Positions 48,343 to 60,000 of a stretch of 64,000 nucleotides of DNA are shown here, one piece after another. The translations under genes were made by a program, and so were the position numbers. Each line of letters starts with the position of its first letter. The first letter of the stretch is position 1. Under the pieces are notes generated by a model that saw nothing but the letters and a program-made list of their open reading frames with translations, was not told the DNA's origin and did no database searches. This DNA is from Symbiodinium microadriaticum (lineage: Eukaryota > Sar > Dinophyceae > Suessiales > Symbiodiniaceae). Where the stretch lies: contig LSRX01000063.1 of the NCBI GenBank assembly GCA_001939145.1, forward strand, positions 63,188-127,187, read 5' to 3'.

Positions 48343-48432
48343 CTAAACAACCTTGAACCCTCGGCTCAGACACTTGGAGGCGGCGAAGACTCTCTGCACC
48401 TTTTCAGACTCAGTCATCTGCGGCTGGTCCTC
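48343..48432 (-). CDS. Channel exon 17, C-terminal tail
   Basis: After a GGCAG acceptor, reads EDQPQMTESEKVQRVFAAS and ends, if terminal, at a TAG inside a TTTAGGG motif (48343-48345). The exon could instead splice earlier, because introns of this gene often start with the same G-rich motif. Confidence 0.55.
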   Translation of the reverse strand, partial: EDQPQMTESEKVQRVFAASKCLSRGFKVV

Positions 48433-51400
48433 CTGCCAGGGTCTAGGGTCTTTTGGTCAGGTTGCGGGTAAGGGCTCCTGCAGGCCTTCAAGCAGGGTCC
48501 TACCTACATGTGGCAGGGACCACAATGTTTTGCTTTGGGGATAGGTCTTGCCCCAACGTGCAGTAGCAGCCCGGCACATCACATCCTTAAGAGCATAGGG
48601 TCATTTAGGCACTTTCATGATGCGAAAATGGGCTCTGTGGGTAGATGGCACTACCCATAGGCCCCTAAGTAGCTCCTTTTTATGGTTTATATTTAGAGCC
48701 CTATAAGGTAATCCCAAAAGGAACTGCTTCGGGGCCGATGGGTAGAGGTATATAAAGGCGCCTTAGAGGAACCCTAACCTAAAAAATTAGTCTCTTCTAT
48801 GCGGCCAGTCCTCGTCGCCGGCAAGTTGCTTCAGAACCTCTCCGAAAAGAACTTCCATCTTCCTCAGGACAGTGCCACCGTTCAGAAAATTCTAGGGGCC
48901 CGGATCATGATTATTAGAAGCGGGCTTTTAGGTATATTGTAGCGACTTTGTACTATTGAGCCCCAACCGTTGGCGTGACACAGGAAGCGGAAGAAACGAC
49001 GAACTGCGTGAGCGACAGCCTCGAAGATGTCCACAACTTCGCAAACTTCATTGTCCCGTTCGTATCTAGCTTCATTAAATGGCGTTTAGGGTTTATGGTG
49101 TCATTAAAATAACTCAGCCATGCTTTCAAACTACGCTCTACCATTTTTTCCACTAGGGCGGAGGCAAGTAAATCTCTTCGTGTCCTGAACACCTGGTGTT
49201 TTTTAGATCCGTGAGCTGGGTCAGCAGTATCCAGCGTCAGCTTCCCTCCTAGCTTCCACTGCTTGTGACAGAGTCTTACGTTGCGATTGCTTTGGTAGGT
49301 TGGCACAAGATAATGAGAGCATGCTGTTGCTTCAATTTAGCACAAAAGAACAGGGCAAAAGAGAATCCTGGAAACACAAGGACCAACTTTGGCCAAAAAC
49401 GATAAAGCGCATTTTTTCATTGCCTGCATGTTTTTCATGAATTAATTTGACCTTACGAGAAGGACACTGAAACCTGGGCCCTTTGGGTTCAAAGGGTCTT
49501 CGTAGATTCTAATCAAACCGTAACTTGAGGCTTAAATCCTTAAGTCCTGAACCCGATGAGCCCTGTGTATATCATAGAACCCTTGCAGAAAACCTCACAG
49601 TAACTCCCTAAGAATCCGCCAACGAGGCCGAAAGAAAACCGCTTCCAACCAACGTCAACTCAACGCTCTCCCTGGCCACCCCTAAACAAGAGGGTCCACT
49701 TGTAACCCCAAATCCTACAAAATGCTCGATTGTGACCCTTTAACTATAAGGTACGGCCTTCAAAACAGTAGGTAAGTGGAGCCACAGGCATTTATGGTTG
49801 CGCCCCGGCGGGCACACAACCATGTATACTATGAGTTACATTCCCAGAGCCATAATAAGGATGGCCTTTTGGGACCTCATTCCATAATGGTAGTGTATAT
49901 GGACCCTTGAAACTCTAACCTAAACCCCTTAAAATCCCTAAGCCCCAGCTAAAGGATCTTCCTTGCCACCGCGGCTCGTTTCCAATCGCCAGATGTCCAC
50001 GGCTTTCGCACTCCCCCGCAAGCGCGCCGCGCCCTTTCAGGTGCAGCGTTTCAGGCTTTAGGGTTTAGGGGCTTTGGAGCTAGTCTTTACCCTAAACCCT
50101 AAACCCTAAAGCTAGGGGCTCGGGGTCAAGGTTTTAGGGTTTAGGGCTTTGGGGTGTAGGTCTTGGCATGAGGGGCCAGGTCCCTCGAGGGTTGGGGTAT
50201 GCAGCGATCTGCCGCGGCATCGTTCAGCAACCGTGAGCCCTGCAATACAGGGGCCTTCGTATCTACGATAGGGCATTTGGGCATCGTATGCTATAGCTAT
50301 AGTAAAGAACCCTAAATGATACATAGTGACCGTGATCTAACTAAATTATACAGGACCCCTACACTACTCTGAACCAATTTTCAACATGCCCTCACACTCA
50401 AGGCTCATCAAACCCTAAACTAAACCCTAAACCCTAAATCCAAAAAACCCAAACCCTAAAGCCTAACCCTAAACCGCAAACCCTAAATCCCAAACCCTAA
50501 ACCCCAGATCCTCTCGGGGTGCGAACGAGAGTCTCAAGCCTCAGGGCTCCCTTTCCAAACCCATTCCTGGAAGACCCAGACGTTTCCTGAAATGGGGTTT
50601 AGGGCTTAGGATTTACGGTTTAGGGTTAGGGTTTAGGGTTTGGGTTTTTGGGTTTAGGGTTTAGGGTTTAGGATGGGTTTAGGGTTTAGGTTTTGTTCTT
50701 GTGAGGAGTGCCTACCTAAAGTACAAAAGGCTTTCTTGCGCACTTCGGAGCAAGGAGGCTTCGGGAAGAGCACTGGCTCTCATGAGAAAGCAAGATCCAC
50801 CAAAAAATCTCCCATGCTGCAGCAACCCCGAGCCCTAAACCCTAAACCCTAAAACCCTACCCCGTATCAATCTTTGCACCTCGATAAACTCGGTGGGCGT
50901 AATTTGCCCATCGCCGTTGTCCAGAAACCTCGTGGGCTAGTTCGGATCCAAGACTTTCAACCAGTCTAACGGTTAATTAAGGGTTTAGGGTTTAGGGTTT
51001 AGGCTAACCCTACCTGGACCCCCAAAAGTATGTAAAAGAATAGCCTTTTAAAAGGGGTCTTGGGCCATTATTTTACCTACTTTTGGCGGGGGGGGGGGGT
51101 TTAGGTAAACCCTAACCCTCCAGGCAATTGCTAGATAGGGCCCAGCCCCTAGTATCCTAGATAATAGGTACCTAGGGGGGGTAGGGTAAACCATATAAGC
51201 CACATAAGGTTGTGGCGGCTGGGGTTGGTGGGCTTCTTGCGCCACGAGCCCAACTCAACCACCAAGCTCCGCCAATCAATGGCCATTGCAAGGGGTCCTA
51301 ACTACTACAAGGGCTACTATAAAGCTTATTTCAAAGGCGACCATAGGGTTTACTTTGGTTACTAGAATATTCATGTCGTACGAAAGCATGAACGCAATCA

Positions 51401-54038
51401 TGGCTCCCTAAACCCCCTGGGTACCTACTATATAGGGTACTAGAGCCCCGTGGGCCCTATCCAGTAGGTACCTGGAGGGTTAGGGGCTGCTGTTGCAATA
51501 TAGATGCAGGGAGGTTCCCAGTCAGGCGGGCGCTTGACACTCCCGGCTTTGCCATCGTAAACTATGGGTCTACGGTAGAGTCTATGGGTTTAGGGGCTTC
51601 CGGGCTATGGGATCAAACTTTGTGGGTATTTGTGGGTTTAACATTCAAGGATTCAGCGTTTGAGCTAGGAATTTTGGAAGTTTAAGGCTTTGTGGACCCT
51701 CGGTCAAGGGTAGAGTGTCGCCCTAACGTCCGAAGCAAAGTACTTGCCAAGCCGAGTGAAAAAAGCAATAACCCAATAACCGTACTACATGGGGCCTTCA
51801 TATTTGGAAAAGGGTGTTGGGGTGTATCATGCTACGTACCATGGACCCTAAACCCTAAACCCAAACAGCCCTCCTAATAGTCGGAGGATTGTGGGTCCAA
51901 GGGCGCGGCCAGCCACCAGGAACGCTTCCCCCGGAGCCCAACACACCGATTAAATAAAAGGAACATAGCTTACCCTAACCCTCCAGGTACCTACTATGTG
52001 GGGCCCTAGGGGCTCTAGTACCCTATGTAGTAGGTACCTGGGGGGGTAGGGTTAGAGGGTATAGTGCTTTTCTTGCTCGATGGCTTGTGAAATATTCCAT
52101 GACACCCGAAACCTATAAACCCACAACACCATTGCCTGAACGACCAGGCCTTAGACCTTAAACCTTAAATCCTACACCCTAGAAAAACCTTTGCAAGACC
52201 CGCCGCCCCCCTCCCGCAAATGCTTTCATCCCAACGCAGTATCGAGTTCCTCAGGTCCTACGAAACAACAAAAGGAGGATGGAAAGTGCTCCCCTGCTAC
52301 CCAATGTGCAGAATTCGCAGAAAGAAATGTAAAACTTTCAGAACATGCTACAGTCGTAAGGTTGTGCAGGAAAGCCTAGCATAGGTAAGCCGAAGACATG
52401 TACCCCATACGGCCCCATGCATGGTTGTGCGCTGTGCGTTCTGGGCCCTCCCCCACCCGCCCNNNNNNNNNNNNNNNNNNNNNNNNNNNNNNNNNNNNNN
52501 NNNNNNNNNNNNNNNNNNNNNNNNNNNNNNNNNNNNNNNNNNNNNNNNNNNNNNNNNNNNNNNNNNNNNNNNNNNNNNNNNNNNNNNNNNNNNNNNNNNN
52601 NNNNNNNNNNNNNNNNNNNNNNNNNNNNNNNNNNNNNNNNNNNNNNNNNNNNNNNNNNNNNNNNNNNNNNNNNNNNNNNNNNNNNNNNNNNNNNNNNNNN
52701 NNNNNNNNNNNNNNNNNNNNNNNNNNNNNNNNNNNNNNNNNNNNNNNNNNNNNNNNNNNNNNNNNNNNNNNNNNNNNNNNNNNNNNNNNNTCAGGGCAGC
52801 ATGAGAAGGAAGGATGTCCCGTTCCACAGGGGGGAGGGGGGAAACATATATCGTTATGCCTATATAATTGTATATAAACTGAACCAGGGCAGCAGGAGAA
52901 GGAATGATATCCTGTTCCACAGGGGGGGGAGGGGAGGGGGGAAACATGTGGCCGCAAGAGAAGGACGGACGTCCCGTTCCACAGGGGGGGGAGGGGGGAA
53001 AACATATATCGCTATTCCTATATATACTTGTATATAAACTGAACCAGGGAAGCAGGAGAAGGAAGGATGTCCCCTTCCACAGCGGGGGAGGGCCGCAGGC
53101 GATTGAAGGATGTCCCGTTCCACAGGGGGGAAGGGGGAACCATATATCGTTATGCCTATATAATGGTATATAAACTGAACCTGGGCAGCAGGAGAAGGAA
53201 GGATGTCCCGTTCCACAGGGCAGGGGAGGAGGGGGGAGACATATATCGTTATGCCTAGGGGCCGCCGGGCGCAATCGTACATACCTTGCTCAACCCCAAC
53301 CCTCAATTCACCAACATAGAGATCAGAACAACTACGAATAGTACACAATCCTATATACTCGGCTATAATACACTGCGAAATCCTATTGTAATTGATAGGG
53401 CCCCGATATGTGTACGCCTCCGAAAGCTTAACCTACTCCATCCTAAAGCCCAAGCCTCGTGTGGCTCTGTCGTAGAGCCTTAGAGGCGTAGAGGCGACTC
53501 CTAACACACTGAAGCCAGATACCCTACAGTGCCTACTTACCCTGAGCCCTCTAAGCCCTATATACCCTGTATACCCTAAACTCTGAAGCTTAAATCCCTC
53601 TGCCCTAGCATGGCCGCAGAGCAGCTCGAAAAGCGAGAGGAGATCGTGGTACTCCAGCTCTAACCTTCGGGGTACAGGGTCGAGGGTTTAGGGACATGCT
53701 GTGGGGGCGGAGGGGTTTGTGGCGCAGCCCCCAGGCTTTCGGGCTTGAAGGTTAGGTTTCTTTCGGTTGGGACTCAGGACTGTAGGACTTGTGGAGTAGG
53801 CCGTGGAGCTTCTATCCGTGCCGACAAGGAATGTTGTGCATGGCTCAACGTTTTTGCAGGACCATTGGCGAGATGTCGTTCTCGTCGCCATCATCCCCAA
53901 ATGTCACCATCTTATTTTATCGTCCTAGGCGTCGTCAACGTCCCGTCTCACCTCGTGGTCATACTCGTCTTCATCCAAACACACGTCATCATTCCCTTTC
54001 TGCCGTCCTTATGACCGTCAGTGCCGGCATCATCAGCG

Positions 54039-54077
<39 letters not shown>

Positions 54078-57000
54078 CCATCGTCATCATGATCATCGTC
54101 ATCACCACCATCCTCGTCATTATCAGCAACATCATCATCGCCATGATCAACATCATCACCATCACCAGCACCATCGTCACCACCATCATCATCACCATCA
54201 CCATCAACATCAACATCAAACCCTAAGTAAGACCCCTAAACCCCTGAAAGCCTGAGATCACAGATAAAACCTTATCCCTAAACCCCAAACCCTAAACCCT
54301 AAACCCCAAAACCCCCTAAACCCTAAACCCAAGCCATGAAGCTGGCTCATCCAAAACTTGAGCTTCGGCGACTGAGCGAGCTTCGTGAACTCCTGTTTTC
54401 AAGGGTTGGCCTTTAAACAAGGTTTAGGCCCGGCTTTGGGGTTGAGGTTGTCAGGGTTCGTTCTTTGATACCTTTCGAAAGACCCGGATATTTCACAAGG
54501 TGTTTGCTGCTTGCCGCAACGCTCTGTGACGGGTTTGGGGTTTAGGGCTGAGGCTTTGGGGGTCTCCATTCTCCCCACCATAACCTCTGGATTTACGACA
54601 TGTTCCTTAAGAGCCCGATTTCGGAATGTTTCAGAGAGGAGTTTCACGATTAGGGATTTGGGAGCTCCAGGTTTTAAGTTTGGAGCTCGGGGGGTTTGGC
54701 TTCTACGCGTGTTGGGACTTGGATCTGTGTGGGTGCAATGACATGACGAAATGATGAGGTTGGCGGCAGCGCTGGCACCTGCACATGAATGGTTCTGTTC
54801 GTTGAACGAGCTTCGTGGCTTCGCTAGAATTTGACACGACCATTTTGCATGATGCCCCCTAAAAAAAACCTTGGAGTAGGAATACCGCGCGATAGGGGAT
54901 CAGCACACATGCCAGGGTTTAGGGAGTTTAGCACGCATGCCTGCTGGCACCTACAAGTAGTGGAGGCTCTAACAACTCAACTTTCTTTGGGACCACAACT
55001 CCAACAACCCGGGACCCTCCTTCAAACCATGGGGGGCGAACGCGATATGATTCCTTGCGACACAAACCAAAAAGGTACCGACCTGAGAGACATCCCCAAC
55101 ATTTCCAGGGCTTTGTTGGATATACAAGATCCGCTAGCATGTGGCAGCACCCCCCCCCCCCCCCCGGTCCCCCAAAATGCCTCCAGGCTAAGTGCTCCGT
55201 CCCCCTCATCGTCCATGGTGTCGAAGAGCTTCTTCACCTGAAGCGGGGAGCGCTGCTGCTTAGGGTTTGGGGTTGGCAGTTTCGAGTCTTGGCTGGGGTT
55301 GCATATTCAAAGCTGAGGTTTGAAGGATTAAGGCTCCAAATCACGCCAATATCCTTTGATTGGGGTCCCTGGTATAGTTCAAGGACTAATTGTTAAGGGA
55401 GTTCGGAGTCGTTCGGGCAGTGGGGTGGGGGGGGGGAGGGAGCGTTGGATTCAGGGGTTTCGGGTTCGAAGCAGGCTTAAGGTGCTACACCACACCGTCG
55501 CAAAGGCGCCTACAATTACCAAGGCGCATGTTTTTGTTTACCACTTCCGGTTTAACCCTAAACCCTGCATGGTTTCATTGAGCTTCGGATTCTCTCAGGT
55601 TTTACAAAAGCTTTAGAGTGTCAGGCTGGTTGCCAAATGATGCCCTTGTGATGGAGGCAGACCACTCCCGAGCATTGAGAGCCTGGGCCATATCCAGAGA
55701 CTCTAGAATTCCTGGAATCGAAACGAGACTAGATGTCACTCAGTCTCTGAAACAAGGCTCGCATGTTAAGGAAGTTGAAAGGTCACTGAATGCAGTTGGG
55801 AGAGTCCCTACGTAGCACCAGATGTGCGTAACGACCCAAGGCCCAGCGCCTTCCGGGTGTACATGGCCACGTCCCGCTCCTTTTGCTTGAACCTTGTAGG
55901 GTTTAGTGTTCAGGATTCAGGGTGTAGGTGTTAGGTTTTTAGTTTCTTTCCAGACCCTCTATAAGGGTGTGCGATAAATTGCCTGAGCAATGTTTGCGGA
56001 TGACCGTCGGATTTAGGACGTCGGGTCCCCAAAGCTCTCGATGTTCAGATAGGATAGACGTTTAGGTTGGAAAAGTTCAAGGCGCAGCTTTGGCTTCTGG
56101 AACAATGCCCTGGTGATCTTTCCTCGTGCAATGTTGGCTGTACGCGCGCAATTTGGGATGCTTGCGTCCGTTATGACTCCATTCAAGTCTATAGGGTTCT
56201 CGAAGCGTAGACAAACAGGTGCCGAAGCCCGTAACCGAAGCGAAATTCTAGGGTGGATTTTGCGATATGAAGCCGACAGAACTCCACGCTCACGGTTCAG
56301 GTGCATTTAGGGGTTTCAAGTCTTAAAAGTTGCAGCACAGGAAATGTCACATCCCGACTGTAATTAGTTCCGCAACCCTCAACTCTAAATTTTACAATCT
56401 GCGACTTTCCAAGTCAACTTTTGACACTCGAATCAACAGCCCACTCTGATCCTGGGAACGCCAGTTCCTCGTCAGAGCTGGCGGTCTTCATGGTTTGCTG
56501 AACGAAAACCGCATTCACCTCCGCAGGAGCAAAAGCTTTCAAATGGAGTTTTGACTGTAGTTGCTTTTGTTGCGTTCTGCATACAGAGGTCTTCAAGCAG
56601 CGGCAAGGACAAGTGACGTCGGTCTGCGCTTGCATGAGAGCGGCCATACAACTTCGGAGTGCCGTAATCGCTGTTATTTCCAAGAATTCTAGGGGACATT
56701 GGAGGTTGAACGTGCAGATTGCACCACTCATTTTTGAAACCGTTCAAGCCTGCTGAAACTGGGTTGGCTTCTGCGGTCCTGGTGGTTGAATACTCCACGA
56801 CGCAAGCATGCAACAATGACATGAACAAATGCTACGCAGGTAAAACTTCCAAGCATTGGTTTTATTACCACAAGCACTATCTCAAACGCTTTGCCGGGAG
56901 GAAGCAAGACTCTCGCAAGACCCAATTGCAAGTTCAACTGACACTCGTTTTTGGCTTCCAGTAATTTTGGTACAAACATAATGGGATAGCCAAGGGGCGA

Positions 57001-60000
57001 CATTTAGCACAGCGAAACCCAGGACACAGCGGTACCTGCAAGCACAAGTTTGAGTTGCCGCCCAGACAAGGCCGAATGTGCAATTGCTGCATTTCGAAAA
57101 GGTCTCAATTCGCCATCTGAGCCTAGCTGATGTCGCGTCGATTCATTGGGGAAAGCAATTGGCTCGTGTACCCAACCGACAACTGTGAATGGGCGATACA
57201 AACTCCGACTCCGTCTTCCAACTACGCCCATGCGCCGGGAGCAAAGCATAATTCTGTGCGACTCAACATGTTCTGTACAAGTTGGACCAACAGATCGTGC
57301 GAACCATTTGTAATTGCCGCCAAGCTTTAGCAGCTCTATTTGGACCAAGCCACAATAGGAAAAACACGGAGAACCACTCGCTGATGTTCTCGACCTTTGG
57401 CTTACGGCAATGAACGTTCCTTGTGACGTTACCTGCTGCAGCTTCTATTCTTACTGCAACTGCAAACGGTAGTAAGCGCCTACGCGAAACATTATAAATA
57501 GTTATAACATTCTGAATTACAGCTCACTGAAGTGCAACCGTGGAGCAACGACTCTACAAGGAGGTCCCCAGTTGGCGAACAAGATTTCGAACCTGAGATG
57601 TATGATGATGCTTCGTAGCAGTAGTAGTAGTAGTAGTAGTAGTAGTAGTTTTCTAGTAGTTTTCTAGTAGTAGTAGTAGTAGTAGTAGTAGGAGGCAGAA
57701 TGCCACACGGTGTCATTTCACCCTGTACAGCACTTTGCTTCGGCCTTCATTGTGTCGTTGCAAGAAATTACTTATATAGTTGCAGACGTGATTCGCTGGA
57801 CACTGTCGTCAACTTAGAAAAACGCAACGTCCACCAGCAATGGCCAATGGCTACGTCGTTCGTAGCCATAGGCCATTGCTGGTGGATGGGGTGGACATGG
57901 ACAGAAGAGACATTCGTGCATCTTGCCATATGTTGGTCGGCTGCTCTGACAACAAAACAACACCGTGTGCCAAGTCATCGAGCTTCGTCTCTGTTTTAAA
58001 GTCTGAATGTTTTCGTAGTACTTTTTAGATTTTTCGTAGTACTTTTTAGATTTAAAAGCTTTTGAAATTTTTAACAACTCATTTTGCCAAAAACACATAT
58101 GGGGGGTTGCCTAAATGTCTTTGCCTGAAGGTGGCCGAAATGGTGTGTTCCTTCGGGCCCCGCCTCATCTCTAAGAGAAATGTATTGGTTGGCTCAACCG
58201 TACCATCAACATATGAAATATGATAAAGCGTGGGAAAAGTGCACTAGCGCAGACTAATATGGTAGTCTTCTGCACAGAGTTTAAGAAGGGTCTAGACCGG
58301 AACATATTAGGATAGTTGGTAGTCTTCCATGACACAGGACCGGGCCAGTAGTGCCAAGCGACAAAGTTGTCGCTAATTCATTAGCACGGAACTAGCACGT
58401 TGCTAGCGCCAAATGCCACTTGCACAACATACCAAACGGCAAAGCATTCCAACATAGTATACGTATGCAAACCCGTATACTATATGAGGATATATCTTGT
58501 TGTTCTAGCGCCAAACTATCGCTAATCTAGCGCGACAACGGTGATTCACTTGCCCAACCTCGGGCTCCGCCTCATACCAAAGAGTACAAAACATGCTCCA
58601 AAGATGATTATGGGCACCTTATATAAAATTCTTAACCGCTCTTTTAGGCAACCTCCCATATAAAGGATTTGTCTTGATTTGTCAATATTTGTCTTTATTT
58701 GTCCGGATTTGTCTACTTTTGTCCTCTTTTGGCATTTTTTGACGATTATTGTCAATATTTGTCTTTATTGGCCTTGACTGCCCAAAAATCTTATTAATCT
58801 AATTCCTCATGATCTGGTTCGTCTCAACCGGTCAATCAGTATGGCAACAACTCCAATTCCACTGGCACCCGGCACTACGCCCTTAACCAACCACCCTTTC
58901 TTTTTGCCAGGGGGTTTCAGGATCTCAGCATCCTCAACACCAACTTCCCCGAGACATCGTAACGTCCTGGGCATCCCAGTTTGCAGGGGCACCACTGAGG
59001 GACCATGCATGCATCTGGAGTCTGCACTTACGTTTAAGTACCCGAAGTCCTAAGCAAACCCCGCCACCCTTACGATAGGCAACGGTAGTGCCCTCGTTGC
59101 GAGCGTCAGCACATACTCTCGAGAGATACGTCTTGGGATCTTCCTCCTCAAACGGGGGTATTCAATACACATCAGGTTTAGCCAAAAACTCAATGAAGAG
59201 GCCGTCCTCACTGAGATGCTCAAGCATTTTTTGCGCTGGTTTGCTTTCTTGACCCTAACAAAGCCTTGGAGAATTACATCCCCGGGCCCGCTCCTGGCAG
59301 CAACGCTAGCCTCTTTCGTGCATGACCAGAATGCTAAAAAGTTGTGCAGTGGGATTGCGCTTAAAGTTTTCCCAGTTGTCTTTGTTGCACAGGGCTTTGA
59401 CCAAGGTAGCACGGAAAACCACGAGAAGTGCTTCGTCAACTGCCACCTTGGACTCTGCAAGCTTCTGCTGCGGTAGAGGCCGGCATCGTTGGGCCCAGGA
59501 TCCATTTTGGCTTGTTGACGGTGGGGGGGGGGGGTCGGGACTAGAGTCACCTCCTATCCTTTCCCTTCCCTTTTCCACCAGCGCCTTTCGCATTTTCAAC
59601 CTTCGGTACTTTATTTGGCCTCTGGGCAGCATCAACCGCATTCACGCCGTTTTTCTTTTTCTCAGCAAACACAACCCCATTCTTGGCAGAATCAACGAGG
59701 CTTTACAATCTATGAAGCAGAGTTCGCGGGTCGCGCTTGGAGCACTCCAGTGCGCGCTCAACGGCCTTAAAGAGTCCATCCTCTTGCGTGTCTTGGTGGA
59801 TTGGTGCGCCCTTTCCACCATTGACACGGGGCTCAGCCTCGTCAAGGAAAGATTGTAACTATAGGAGCTCTTGCATGCCGCCGCACAAGCCAACTACATG
59901 TCTGAAATTCCAAATTTAAGTAATGAAGGCTAAAGTATGCAGGCGTTGCCTGCAACCGCTGACAAACTCTTGCCCTGCTTGCTGACATGCACGTTCTGCA

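Noticed and set aside
52791-53258. CRISPR-like array
   Set aside because: The units are variable tandem copies without unique spacers, in a eukaryotic intron.
52348-53274. ORFs of 127-308 codons across 52.3-53.3 kb
   Set aside because: They run through undetermined bases and a tandem array.
53989-54226. Met- or Ile-rich ORFs
   Set aside because: Products of the ATC trinucleotide repeat.
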